Assembly (NCBI GenBank): GCA_019454045.1
Contig: SKCR01025357.1
Span: 163,044-227,043 of the forward strand
Source of the DNA: Zanthoxylum bungeanum
Taxonomy: Eukaryota; Streptophyta; Magnoliopsida; Sapindales; Rutaceae
DNA length: 64,000 nucleotides
Reading direction: 5' to 3'
Made by a program: the position numbers and the translations under genes. Positions within the stretch are counted from its first letter, which is position 1, and every line of letters starts with the position of its first letter. Shown here piece after piece: positions 34,940-46,845 of this stretch. The notes under the pieces are model-generated. The model had not been told where the DNA came from. It worked only from the letters and a program-made list of their open reading frames with translations, and made no database searches.

Positions 34940-35480
34940 GTTCTGCCTAGAATGGCACTCCGAGAATGGAGATATAGTCCGGGAATGGACAGCTCGGGAA
35001 TGAGCACGCCGGGAATGGCACTCCGAGAATGGAGATATAGTCTGGGAATGGACAGCTCAGGAATGAGCACGCCGAGAATGGCACTCCGAGAATGGAGATA
35101 TAGTCCGGGAATGGACAGCTCGAGAATGAACAAGCCGGAATGGCAATCCAAGAATGGAGCAGAGTTCGAGAATGAACAAGGCGGGAATGGCATTCCAAGA
35201 ATGGAGACACAGTTCGAGAATGAACAAGCCGAGAATGGCAATCCAAGGATGGAGCAGAGTTCAAGAATGAACAAGCAGGGAATGGCAATCCAAGAATGGA
35301 GCAGAGTTCGAGAATGAACAAGCCGGAATGGCACTCCAAGAATGGAAACATAGTTCGAGAATGAACAAGCCGAGAATGGCAATCCAAGGATGGAGCAGAG
35401 TTCAAGAATGAACAAGCCGGGAATGACACTCCAGGAATGGAAATACAGTTCAGAAATGAACAAGTCGGGGATGGCACTCC
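34940..35480 (+). repeat. LARD B array 3: GAGAAT/GGGAAT-loop hairpins
   Basis: Consecutive stems share an RRRAAT loop. Examples are CTCC-GAGAAT-GGAG (34958-34971), GTCC-GGGAAT-GGAC (34977-34990), GCTC-GGGAAT-GAGC (34992-35005), GCC-GGGAAT-GGC (35008-35019) and GTTC-GAGAAT-GAAC (35164-35177). Confidence 0.88.
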
Positions 35481-36085
35481 AAGAATGGAAGCATGGTTCG
35501 GAAATGGACCACTCTATTATCAACAACGGTTCGGAAATGAACCACTCTCATATCAGTAATGGTCCGGAAATGGACTATCTCTCATCAGCAACGGATCGAA
35601 ATGGACCATCATCTCATCACTTGCCGAAAATGGCACTCCGAAAATGGAGCAACGGTTCGGAAATGGACCATTATCACATCTCTCCGAAAATGGCACTCCG
35701 GAAATGGAGCACGGTTCGAAATGGACCATCATCTCATCTCGCCGAAAATGGCACTCCGAAAATGGAGCACGGTTCGAAATGGACCATCATCTCATCTCGC
35801 CGAAAATGGCACTCCGAAAATGGAGCAACGGTTCGGAAATGGACCATTATCATATCTCGCCGAAAAGGGCACTCCGAAAATGGAGCACGGTTCGAAATGG
35901 ACCATCATCTCATCTCGCCGAAAATGGCACTCCGAAAATGGAGCAACGGTTCGGAAATGGACCATTATCATATCTCGCCGAAAAGGGCACTCCGAAAATG
36001 GAGCATGGTTCGAAAATGGACTACTTTCACATCTCGCCGAAGTGGCACTCCGAAAATGGAGCACGGTTCAGAAATGGACCAAGGA
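35481..36085 (+). repeat. LARD B array 4: GGAAAT/GAAAAT-loop hairpins
   Basis: About 60-bp units of CTCC-GAAAAT-GGAG, GGTTC-GGAAAT-GGACC and a CATCATCTCATCTCGCC spacer. The loop has shifted from RRGAAT (array 3) to RRAAAT. Confidence 0.85.
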
Positions 36086-36215
36086 AGGCCTAACCCAAGG
36101 GAATAAGAAAACTCATGCATGCATGCATACACGTAACCTATATTGCATATTTTTGTGTTTGTTCTATTTTGTGTAAACAGGTGTTGAAGACGGAAAAGAG
36201 TGAGCAGTAAGCCTC
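36086..36215 (+). repeat. Second copy of the pre-array leader segment
   Basis: CCTAACCCAAGGGAATAAGA, then TGCATGCATGCATACACGTA, and ending with AAACAGGTGTTGAAG. It repeats the segment before array 1 (33780-33890) and its LARD A counterpart (45215-45315). Confidence 0.75.
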
Positions 36216-36224
36216 ACATTATAT

Positions 36225-37085
36225 CATCTTGGGGGCGAAGCCCATATCGGCTGAGGAGCGAGGCTCCACATCACATCATATCAGCTTGGGGGCGAAGCCC
36301 ATATCGACTGAGGAGCGAGGCTCCATATCGCATAATATCAGCTTGGGGGCGAAGCCCATATCGGCTGAGGAGCGAGGCTCCACATCACATTATATCAGCT
36401 TGGGGGCGAAGCCCATATTGACTAAGGAGCGAGGCTCCACATCACATCATATCAGCTTGGGGGTGAAGCCCATATCGGCTGAAGAGCGAGGCTCCACATC
36501 ACATCATATCAGCTTGGGGGCGAAGCCCATATCGGCTGAGGAGCGAGGCTCCACATCACATCATATCAGCTTGGGGGTGAAACCCATATCGGCTGAGGAG
36601 CGAGGCTCCACATCACATCATATCAGCTTGGGGGCGAAGCCCATATCGGCTGAGGAGCGAGGCTCCACATCACATAATATCAGCTTGGGGGCGAAGCCCA
36701 TATCGGCTGAGGAGCGAGGCTCCACATCACATTATATCAGCTTGGGGGCGAAGCCCATATCGGCTGAGGAGCGAGGCTCCACATCACATCATATCAGCTT
36801 GGGGGCGAAGCCCATATCGGCTGAGGAGCGAGGCTCCACATCACATCATATCAGCTTGGGGGCGAAGCCCATATCGGTTGAGGAGCGAGGCTCCACATCA
36901 CATAATATCAGCTTGGGGGCGAAGCCCATATCGGCTGAGGAGCGAGGCTCCACATCATATTATATCAGCTTGGGGGCGAAGCCCATATCGGCTGAGGAGC
37001 GAGGCTCCACATCACATTTTATCAGCTTGGGGGCGAAGCCCATATCGGCTGAGGAGCGAAGCTACACATCACATCATTTTGCAGG
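36225..37085 (+). repeat. LARD B array 5: 57-bp tandem array, about 15 units
   Basis: TCAGCTTGGGGGC recurs at exactly 57-bp steps (36281, 36338, 36395 and onward). Each unit has two hairpins: GGGC-GAA-GCCC (36233-36243) and GGAGC-GAG-GCTCC (36255-36267). As 57 is a multiple of three and the unit lacks stops, a 312-codon open frame (36229-37167) with 19-residue repeats results. Two other long frames also stay open across parts of the array. Confidence 0.92.
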
Positions 37086-37171
37086 CGAGGCCCACATCAT
37101 CAGCAGTATCGAGATGCGTCTCAGGATCGAGGTCCACTGCAGTATCAGCTCAGCTCGAGACAGCTAGCTAG

Positions 37172-37257
37172 CCAGGTAAGTAAAAAACGCATTGCATAGA
37201 CTTTGATAGGACTGTCACTGTCACACACTGCACAAGCCCCATCAAAGTGGGGGCGAC
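37172..37257 (+). promoter_or_regulatory. LARD B 3' tail: splice-donor-like motif and polypurine tract
   Basis: CCAG|GTAAGTAAAA at 37172-37185 matches a 5' splice-site consensus. It is followed by GATAGGACTGTCACTGTCAC and the polypurine tract AAAGTGGGGGCGAC, which abuts the 3' LTR. The same block ends LARD A (48066-48150). Confidence 0.7.
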
Positions 37258-39773
37258 TGTAGGCATTGTATTTTTGCATGTGAAACCCGATGATGAGTCT
37301 CATTTGGAGGCACTACCTTTTGAGTCACGGAAGCCGCGGGGGAAACGGATATCGGAAGGGGAAATTCAGAATAAACAAGGTTCACGGTTTTCGTTCGTGC
37401 TGCGTTCGTGTATTCGTTCGAACGTCAGGCAGATTGTGGGCGTTCGTGTCGCGTTCGAGGAAGCGTTCGAACGGTGTCGGTAATTCTGGTTTTGCTGCTA
37501 GCCTCAACCCAAGCCCAATTAGCCCACCAAGCCCATAAGACACATCCTAATTAAATCAAATATTAATTAAATTAAAAGTCAATTAAATAAAATATTTAAG
37601 CCATTACCAATTAAATAAAACATAAAATATAATCATACATAATCTAAACCAATCAATATAATCATACAAAGTTAAAATCAATCAACCAATATATTATTCC
37701 CAAACTTAAAATATTGTATGCCTAATCAACATAAACTAAATATTCAACCTTCCCTATCTAGCCAAGATTTGTCCCCCCTCAATCTTTGACTTCCCTAATC
37801 CAACACCAAATCAAATCCCTTTCTTGTCAAGCCTAACCCTTTGCCTATAAAAAGAACCCTTCACCAACCTTCTCAACCCTAGCTACCTAGCTCATACACA
37901 ACACACAGGAAAATTACAGGAAGAACACACCCAAAAACAGTAAACAAAAGAATACAGAGGAAACGGCAGCGAAACCACAAGGAAACAGCAGCAAAACGGA
38001 CTCGAAACAGTAGCTTGAGCGGCAAAACAGCGAAGGAAAAGGCAAACCAGTGAACCAGAAAAGTTGCGGAGCTTTACCCCTTCCGATCTTTGTGAAACGC
38101 GAGTCCGAGAGACGGCTTAAAAGATTAGACCTGAGGGTACTTTTCACACTCATCTTTATTTGATTTTTGTTATTTATTTTGATTGTATTTTACTTGTTTG
38201 TTAAATCTTGTTTGTGTATGATGTGTGTTGTGGGTATTGGATGAATGGAAGAGTGTCGTCTCTTGTGGTATATAGGATGGAAACCCAGACGTAAATTCCG
38301 TAGCCGAATCCGAATGGACGGTAGTGCGGTCTGTACTTGGGACACAACTCCACGTACCGCTTGAGTAAACGGCACCCTCTTTTGTTTTGTGTTGCTTTTG
38401 TTTATTTTTTGTCACTTGAATTCTGTATGTTGTTTATTTATGCATGATTCAATCGAGAGCATGGGCTTAGTAAGTGGAATGAAAAATCCCCTATGGGGAG
38501 GGGTTAAAGCCCTTTACCACGATGCTTTGCCACGCCGGTTGATGTGTGTTCGGTTGGATGCAAGATACGTTCAATCGGGCATACTTATTTTGATATTATT
38601 GTCTTTATCTTTTTATGCATGGTTCAATCAAGCGCATGGGCTTAGTGAGTTAGTCCAAAGGTCCTCTAATTGAGAGACGAATAGCCTAAAAGGCCACCTT
38701 TGTGACATTACTTCGCCGCGCTGGACGAAGTGTGTTTGGGTTGAATGTACGTTCAATTGGGCATACGAAGTCCTAAACTTTTATTGTCTTTATTTCATGT
38801 GTTGTGATGTGACGCGCATGGGCTTAGTATGTTGGTCTAAAGGTCCTCTCTTTGAGAGACCAAGAGCCCCAAAAGGCCACCTTTACGGCAGTACTTCGCC
38901 GCGCCCCTTTATTTTGTTGTTTATGTATTGCGTCTCATTTCATGCATCAGGTCTGTTCCCGTTCGAACGCGTTTACGAACGCAACTCGAACGCGCATGCA
39001 TTTTGCCTTATCATGCATCAGGTCTCATTTCCGTTTGAACGCGTTCACGAACGCCATACGAACGTGAGCATTCTGTTTCATTTCTGTTCGAACGCGTTAA
39101 CAAACGCCATACGAACGTGAGCATTCTATTTCATTTCCGTTCGAACGCGTTATCAAACGCCACACGAACGCGAACCTTCTGTTTACCGTTCGAACGCGTT
39201 TACGAACGCTACACGAATGCGCACACACTGAACTGAGTCTGTCTTATCATATTCATGCATAATTGCCTCTTGGTTGATCTTTCTTGTATTATGTAGCCAA
39301 TCATATTATTTGTATTCCTGCATGTATCCATTCTATGTGTTCTTGGGATGATATTCAAGCATGATTAGGCTGTTAGCATGTTATTTGGTTAATAGGTTCA
39401 TGAGATAGTACTCAAGCATGATTAAGTTGTTCTTAGTTTTCCATATCATATGATCGAGAAATGTTCATGACATTGCAATGTGATGTTGCATGTTGTGATA
39501 ACTAATTCCCTGCATGTAGAGTTAGAAGCATGATACTCTTGGAAATAAGTGTTACTTAGGCCTGATTAAATTATTACACAAATCCTTTCATTACAAGTGA
39601 CATAAGTAAGGGACCATTCCGAACCCAACGGTTTGAGGTCTTCCCTTGCGAGGGGCGAGTGCGGCCTTAAATCACATTTTCCCGGTTCACACCGGGTGGC
39701 GACTCCATGTTATTTCGTACTCCCAACTAGGCCGCGAGCCTAGAACAGCGTCGCCCAAGTTCTATTGTCTACA
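37258..39773 (+). repeat. LARD B 3' LTR, 2516 bp
   Basis: Same length as LTR 1, with scattered substitutions and small compensating indels (for example extra G residues near 37338 and missing bases elsewhere). TATA box near 37844-37855. Confidence 0.93.
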
Positions 39774-40530
39774 ATACACCTCTGATGTTCTGGAAATCTT
39801 AATTCCTAAGATCACATCAGCTACTCTTAAACCTTTCATAACAGATTTGTTGGTCAATACTTTCTTGGTAGACTGAATCATCTCATGATTACTACCAATT
39901 ATCAGCATATCGTCTACGTAGAGACACACAATAACATAACCTTTTTTAGTTGATTTGGTGTATACACATTTATCACACTCATTGATTTTGAACCCACTTG
40001 ACAACATCTCTTTGTCAAATTTTTCATGCCAATGTCTAGGTGCTTGTTTTAATCCGTATAAGGATTTTACAAGTTTGTACACCTTTTGTTCTTGTCCAGG
40101 AACATTGAAACCTTCTGGTTATTCGATGTAAATCTCTTCATCTAGTTCACCATTTAAGAATGTCGACTTCACATCCATCTGATGTATTTCAAGACCAAAT
40201 ATAGCTGCTATGGCTATGAGCATTCTTATTGATGTGATACGAATCACTGATGAATATGTATCAAAGTAATCAAAGTCTTATTTTTGTTTATAACCTTTTA
40301 TGACAAGTCTTGCATTGTACTTATCTATTGATCCATCCGGTTTCATCTTCCATTTGAATATCCATTTGTAGCCCAGTGGCTTACAACCTGTAGGAATATC
40401 AACTAACTCCCAAGTATGGTTTTGTAGGATGGAATCAATCTCACTATTGATAGTCATTTTCCATAAAGGTGCCTCAAACGAAGACATTGATTCTTTATAG
40501 CTTTGAGGCTCATTTTCTAACAAGTATGTC
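39774..40530 (-). pseudogene. Copia reverse transcriptase, N-terminal and catalytic part
   Basis: The segment 40523-40278 has WKMTINSEIDSILQNHTWEL, GYKWIFKWKMKPDGS and YNARLVIKGYKQK. The segment 40082-39762 has KSLYGLKQAPRHWHEKFD and the catalytic YVDDMLIIG. Both are classical Ty1/copia RT motifs, with a frame break between them. The region ends at the LARD B insertion inside the GIKISRTSEVY motif. Confidence 0.9.
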
Positions 40531-41012
40531 AGAAAATCGGGTCCAAATGACTTAGACGTTCTAGCTTTTTTCCTACGTCTAGGTTTATTTTCCTCAATAT
40601 TTTCATGTTGATCTGATTCTTAGTTAACTTGATCACTGCCTTTAACAACATCAATAGTTCTTTTGAGAGACTATGTTCTTTTTCTTTCCTTACAAGGAAA
40701 TGTCTCTTCAAAGAATGTCGTATTTCTTGACTCAATTATCATATTTGGATTGATATTAGGAATTTCAGACATATGTACCAAGAATCGATACGCACTACTG
40801 TTGTGAGCATATCCAATGAATATACAATCAACAGTCTTGGGTCATATTCTAACATTCTTATGTTTAGCAAACATCACTTTGGCGAGACACCCCCACACTT
40901 TCATATATTTGTAGGAAGATACGTGACTTTTCCACATTTCATATGGTGTCTTGTCCAATATTCTGTGAGGTAGCTTGTTCAAAACGTAGTTGGCAGAAAG
41001 CAAGGCTTCCCC

Positions 41013-41511
41013 CTACAAGTTTTGGGGTAAACCAGAGCTTGTCAACATGGCATTCATCATTTCCTTCAACGTTCGGTTTTTGCGTTCAGCAATCCCGTTT
41101 TGTTGAGGCGAGTAAAGAGCAGTAGTTTTGTGAATAATTCCATGATTGAGACAATATTCACCAAATGGTGACACATATTCACCTCCTCTACCACTTCTGA
41201 TTCTTTTGATTTTCTTGCCAAGCTGATTTTCAACTTCGTTCTTATAATGTATAAAGCTCTCAATAGCTTCATCTTTGCTCCTTAGCAAATACACATAACA
41301 GAACCTTGTGTTATCATCGATAAAAGTGACAAAGTACTTTTTATCGCCTCTTGTTTGCACAACATTCATATTATACACATCGGAGTGTACAAGTTCCAAG
41401 GGTTCAGAACTTCGTTCTATGGAATGCAATGATGTTTTGTTCATTTTTGCTTTAACACATGCCTCACATTTATGTTAGTTATCAATTGTGAATTTAGGTA
41501 TAAGGTCCATG
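41013..41511 (-). pseudogene. Copia integrase core and part of zinc-binding domain
   Basis: The minus strand shows CEACVKAKMNKTSLHS (HHCC end) and LELVHSDVYNMN (first catalytic Asp). FVTFIDDNTRFCYVYLLRSK holds the second Asp, and YSPQQNGIAERKNRTLKEMM the catalytic Glu. This is the usual order of Ty1/copia integrase. A stop precedes the CEAC segment. The His part of the zinc finger lies at about 50705-50860, on the far side of LARD A. Confidence 0.9.
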
Positions 41512-43451
41512 TGTAGGCATTGTATTTTTACACATTAGCCCAATGATGAGTCTCATATGGAGACAACTACCTCTTTAGTCATGAAAGTCGCGGGAAACGG
41601 ACGTTGGAAGGGTAAAGTTGGAAAATGGAATTTTTGTTGGATTTAACCTCGTTGTTTAGCTTCGGTTGCTTGTTGGACTTCCGTTTCAAAGCTTATCTTA
41701 GGCCCAAAACCCCCATAGACCACCTACCAAACCAAAACCAAACCCAAAATACCCAAACCAAACCCAAATACCCAAGTCAAACCAAAGCCCACGTCCATAT
41801 AGCCTTATTCACGCCCATGGCTTCCTAGATTAGGGATATGCACATTTATCACATGCTAAAATCAAGTCAAATCCCTTCCTAATTAAAATAAATCTCATAG
41901 ATCCCTTTCCTAAATCAAAAGCAATCACCATCCTAAATAAGGAGATTCATTCCTTGTGAGATACAAATTAGGAGATGTCACCATCAATGAGAAATCCTTC
42001 TCCTATTCAAATTAGGAAAGTCTTCTCTCTTTGCCTATAAAAAGAGGCCTTCACCCCCCATTCAAAACCTAGCACATATCCTTCTCTCAAGCACGTCCAA
42101 GCACTTGGTAAAGCCTCCTTTGCACGCCTAAAACCCTTCCAATAGCCTCCATTGCCGCAACACCAAGCCAACAAGCCCTCCAATTGCCGCATCTTCTCTT
42201 CTTCACCAACACCACTCACGCCCAAGCACTTTTCACAGCCCTCCATTGCCGAGTTCCAGCCACCATTCACAGCCCTAAAACACCTTAAAATAAGCCTCAA
42301 ATACAGCCCCAAAGTCGCACAAAAGACCCCCATTCACAGCTCCAATTCAGCGCCCAAAACAGTCCCGAAACACCCCTCACTGCACCTTAAACTGCACAGT
42401 TTCGTTCCCTGTTCTGGTCAGTTTTTGTTGCGTCTTTAACCCATAAAACAGTCCTAAAATCACCTAAACACCATCCCAAAACCTCCATAAATTTTCCCTA
42501 AAAAAGCCCCACAAACGCACCTCCCTAAGCCTTCAAAATCACCCAAAACAGTCCGCTAAACCATCAAGACAGTAACCTGAAACGTAGCAGCGAAGCAGCA
42601 GCGAAACGGACTTGAAACAGCAGCCCGAACAGCAAAACAGCGATGAAAGACGTTGAGTTGGTGAACTAAAAGAGTAGCGGATCATTCACCCTTCCAACGG
42701 ACGTGTAACGCCCTTTCTTAGACGACAAGAGGTTAGACTGAGGGCACCTTCTACTTATCTTCTTTATTGTGTTTTATTTATTTTGATATATAATTGCATG
42801 AGAGTCATTTGAAGCATGATGTGATTGTTGGATGAGCGGGATATGTGTTCTCTTTTGTGGTATATCGGATGGAAACCAGGACGTAAATTCCATAGCCGAC
42901 TCCGAATGGACGGTAGTATGGTCTGCACTCGGGATACAATGCCACGTACCACTTAAGATGCACGCATCTCGTCTCATCCTAATTTGTATTTGAGCATGTT
43001 ATAGTCTTTAGGTTATATGTTTATTATTTAAATCATGGTTTAATTTAGTTTGTTATTCATTTGTTAAAGCATGTTTAGGTTGTCCATTATGCATGTTCTT
43101 AGTTTATGATGCGTTTGGGTAATGATTTATACATGTTGATTTAATGGTTCAATATGCTTGTTGTGTTACATTGTGTGGAATTATTTGGATGAAAGCATGT
43201 TAGATCTAAGTACCATTGAGCATGATTATTGAGTAGACTTGGTTAGTTCATTGCACAAATTATATCATCACAAGTGACATAAGTAAGGGACCATTCTGAA
43301 CCCAACGGTTTGAGGTCTTCCCTTGCGAGGGGTGAGTGCGGCCTTAAATCTTTGTCCCGGTTCACACCGGGTGGCGACTCCATGTTATTTCGTACTTCCC
43401 AACTAGGCCGCGAGCCTAGAACACACTCGTCGCCAGGTTCTGTTGTCTACA
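41512..43451 (+). repeat. LARD A 5' LTR, 1940 bp
   Basis: TATA box GCCTATAAAAAGAGG near 42031-42046. The central part differs from LARD B LTRs, but both ends are alike. Followed by PBS GTC-TGGCGACTCCACTGGGGA (43452-43472). Confidence 0.92.
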
Positions 43452-43472
43452 GTCTGGCGACTCCACTGGGGA

Positions 43473-45350
43473 CATTAGAGAATTAGCCTCGAAATCATGT
43501 CTTGTGATGTGTATGATTTGTGCTTTAGTTAACCGTGTTTACCGTGGGTTGAAAGGGGTGTAACCAAAGGCATTGTTAAGGCTAGGTAATGGTTCGATGT
43601 CTTCCTTCACTCACTACCTTTTCATAAGGAAAAGCTGTGAAGACACCGAGATAATCATTATTTGTAGCTCGTTGTGACAGACTAGTTTGGAAGACTCGTT
43701 GTTTATTCCTGACACCAAGCGATAAGCCTAAGGGGCTTGGGTACTTAAGAGAGCCTCGCTCCACCCTCCCTCTGGGGAATCTACAACGGGAAATCCATCC
43801 GACAGTTAGTCACACACCGTAACTCGTTGGCACGTACCGTAAGGTATAAAAAATGTACATTCACTTGGTCGCTTGAACCCTTGAGTGGGGAGTCCTAGTT
43901 GTGGGTAATCCTTCGTCAAACGAGAGCCTTTGTCCACACTCCTGTAAACCCACATGTGAACCATAGTTGTATGACCTATAGGGGCCACCCTTTATGCTTT
44001 TTGATAACCTCATGCATATTGTGTCTCATACATCACATGCATCTCATGCATACATGCATCATGTTAACCCTCGTGTCTTAAAAGCCATCATAGATATCCG
44101 TTGGGTTAGAAAAGAAGACTTGTCAAATAAGAGTTTAGCAAACATGGATATTCGGAAAAGGAAACCGAGGAACAGAAAACTGTACGGCAAGGATAGAAAG
44201 ACCATGGTGGGCCCAAAAAAAACAAAAGAAAAAAGAAAAAAGAAAAAAAAATTATTGTTTGTTTTTAGTCTTTGATAGTTAGACATAAGTCCGATGATGA
44301 AATTGATTGCTTTAAGGTGAAACCTTAAAAACGATAAACTCTTGATGTGCTTTTTCTTATGCTTTGAGTAATTGATCTATGTTAGACTCGTAAGCACTTG
44401 ATTATGGTTCTTAGCAATGAAAACCTGAGTAGTTAGCAAAGTGACTAGTTGATGAAATTGTAGGTCGGTGAATGACCGTTTGCTTATATGTCTACCTAAT
44501 TTGCTTATGTTATGATGTGTGGTATGGTTGAAAATGAAAGAAAAGTCTCTAAAGAAAATAATTGAACCACCTATAACCGATAAGCGTGAAGCTACCCATG
44601 GCGAGTATTAGGACCACCATGAGGAGAAATGCTACCTTAAAGGGTGGGTGTGTTGAAAAAAAAAGAAAGAAAAAAATTCAAATGAAAAGAAAAAAAAAAG
44701 AAAAAAGAAAGAAATGAGACAAAGAGAAAGAAAACCATACCACATTGAGCACAGAAAAGCAACTACAGAGCATAATTGAGACATCTAGGTTGGTTTGACC
44801 CACCAATCCCGATTTTTGAAACGAAATCATTGAGTTGGCTTGCTTAAGGATCAAGCTGTGAAAGAACTTTTGCACACACACACTTTGAGTTTAGGCATAG
44901 ATCATTTATTCAAAAACTCAGATTTGAGTTGCATCGAGTGTTTTGAAGGTTCTCTGGTTCATTACTGGGCATTCCTTGAGGACGATAATATGTATAACTA
45001 TTGGGACTATTTCGTAGCATGTGATATAGTATGATGATATGGAAGGCCCCACCATGTGGTTCATCTTGACCAAGTGCAAACAGCGGAGAACAGAAAGCTA
45101 AATTAAGACAGGGAGCGACCAGTCTACCACCCCGTGAATAAGAAGAATAACGAGAATTGAGCCATGAGAGCAGAGAGAAGACTGAGCAATCACTTGGAGA
45201 ACTGGCGGAAGACCTAACCCAGCGGAATAGGAAATTCATTCATGCATGCATGCATACACGTAACATATTTTGCATTCTTTTTTTGTTTTGTTTTGTTTTG
45301 TATTCACAGGTTTCAAAGAAGAAAAAGAGAAAGCGGCAAAGACAAGCCAA
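43473..45350 (+). other. LARD A leader
   Basis: Non-coding. From about 43800 it follows the LARD B leader closely, including a purine-rich AAAGAAAA tract (44655-44735) and the TGCATGCATACACGTAAC segment (45240-45262). 43550-43800 is extra relative to LARD B. Confidence 0.7.
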
Positions 45351-45359
45351 CCAGAATCA

Positions 45360-46290
45360 GCAACGTATCAGTATTCGTTTGGGGATGAGTCTCGGGGTTG
45401 AGGCCCATATCGGTATCAGTTTGGGGCGAGGCCCACATCAGTTGGGGAGGCCCACATCAGTTTCAGTCTGGGGGCGAGGCCACATCAGTAAGTTTGGGGC
45501 GAGGCCCACATCAGTATCAACTCAGGGTCGAGGCCCACCTTATCAGCAGTTTGGGGAATGAATCCCAGGGTCGAGGCCCACATCGTCAGAGTTTCGGGAA
45601 TGAATCCCAGGGGAATGAATCCCATATCGCAAGAGTTTTGGAGTGAATCCAGGGAATGAATCCCAGGGCCGAGGCCCACGTCGTCAGAATTTGGAATGAA
45701 TCCGGGAATGGATCCCAGGGTCGAGGCCCACCTTGTCAGCAGTTTCGGGAATGAGTCCCAGGGTCGAGGCCCACATCAAACATCAGCATCAGTCTGGGGC
45801 GAGGCCCATATTAGCATCAGTATCAATCTTGCCGGTATGGCACTCTGGGGGTGAGGCCCACATCATTATCGGTATCAGTGTTGCCGGGTATGGCACTCTG
45901 GGGGCGAGGCGCACATTAGTTTAGTATCAGTCTTGCCGGGTATGGCACTCTGGGGGCGAGACCCACATCATTATCAGCATCAGTTTTTTCCGGGTATGGA
46001 GACATCAGTATCAGTTTTGCAAAGTACGACACTCCGGGTATGGAGATATTAGATCAGTTTTGCCAGGTACGGCACTCCAAGTATGGAGATATTAGATCAG
46101 CCAGGTACGGCACTCCGAGTATGAAGACATCAGATCAGTTCTGCCAGATATAACATTCTGGGGGCGAGGCCCATATAGCATCAGATTAGTTTCTGCCGGG
46201 TATGGCATTCTGGGGGGAAGGCCCACATAGCATCAGATCAGTTTCTGCCGGGCATGGCATTCTGGGGGCGAGGCCCGCATCACATCAGAT
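45360..46290 (+). repeat. LARD A arrays 1-2: GGCGAGGCCC and GCCGGGTATGGC units
   Basis: The first part (45370-45800) mirrors LARD B arrays 1-2 (GGGC-GAG-GCCC, GGGA-ATGAA-TCCC). The second part (45800-46290) has GCC-GGGTAT-GGC and CTCC-GGGTAT-GGAG hairpins. These occur in only two copies in LARD B but are expanded here. Confidence 0.85.
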
Positions 46291-46845
46291 CAGTTCTGCC
46301 GAGAATGGCACTCCGAAAATGGAGATATAGTCTGGGAATAGACAGCTCGAGAATGAGCACGCCGAGAATGGCACGCCGGAAATGGCACTCCGAGAATGGA
46401 GATATAGTCCGGGAATGGACAGCTCGAGAATGAGCACGCCGAGAATGGCACGCTGGGAATGGCACTCCGAGAATAGAGATATAGTCCGGGAATGGACAAC
46501 TCAAGAATGAGCACGCCGAGAATGGCACGCCGGGAATGGCACTCCGAGAATGGAGATATAGTCTGGGAATGGACAAGTCCGGGAATGGACACGCCGAGAA
46601 TGGCACCTGGGAATGGAGATATAGTCCGAGAATGGACAGCTCGGGAATGAGCACGCCGAGAATGGCACTCCGGGAATGGAGATCGGATCGGGAATGGACC
46701 ACAACACGGTGACGGTTCGAGAATGGACCTCATCACACCTCATCACAGTAACACTCCGGGAATGGAGATCGGTTCGGGAATGGACCACATCCGGTGACGG
46801 TTCGGGAATGGACCTCATCACACCACATCACAGTAACACTCCGAA
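46291..46845 (+). repeat. LARD A array 3: GAGAAT/GGGAAT-loop hairpins
   Basis: Units such as CTCC-GAGAAT-GGAG, GTCC-GGGAAT-GGAC, GCTC-GAGAAT-GAGC and GCC-GAGAAT-GGC, corresponding to LARD B array 3. The end (46680-46845) mixes in GGTTC-GGGAAT-GGACC. Confidence 0.85.

Larger units (their letters stand above)
29815..39778 (+). mobile_element. LARD B: complete non-coding LTR retrotransposon, 9954 bp
   Basis: Element 29820-39773 lies in copia RT sequence, with flanks ATACC/ATACA (4 of 5). LTRs at 29820-32335 and 37258-39773 are both 2516 bp. They start TGTAGRCATTGTATTTTT (R = A in LTR 1, G in LTR 2) and end TTGTCTACA. A PBS and a polypurine tract border a 4.9-kb internal region. That region has no gag or pol similarity and consists of a leader plus five consecutive tandem arrays. 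Orientation is plus, from PBS, TATA and polypurine tract. Confidence 0.92.

Noticed and set aside
34925..36106. Long open frames across the GGAAT and GGAAAT arrays on both strands (for example 199 and 238 codons)
   Set aside because: They overlap in several frames and strands, have low-complexity repeat content, and are explained by stop-poor repeat units.
36225..37085. CRISPR-like regularity of the 57-bp repeats
   Set aside because: Units are contiguous direct repeats without unique spacers, inside a plant LTR element; no cas genes.
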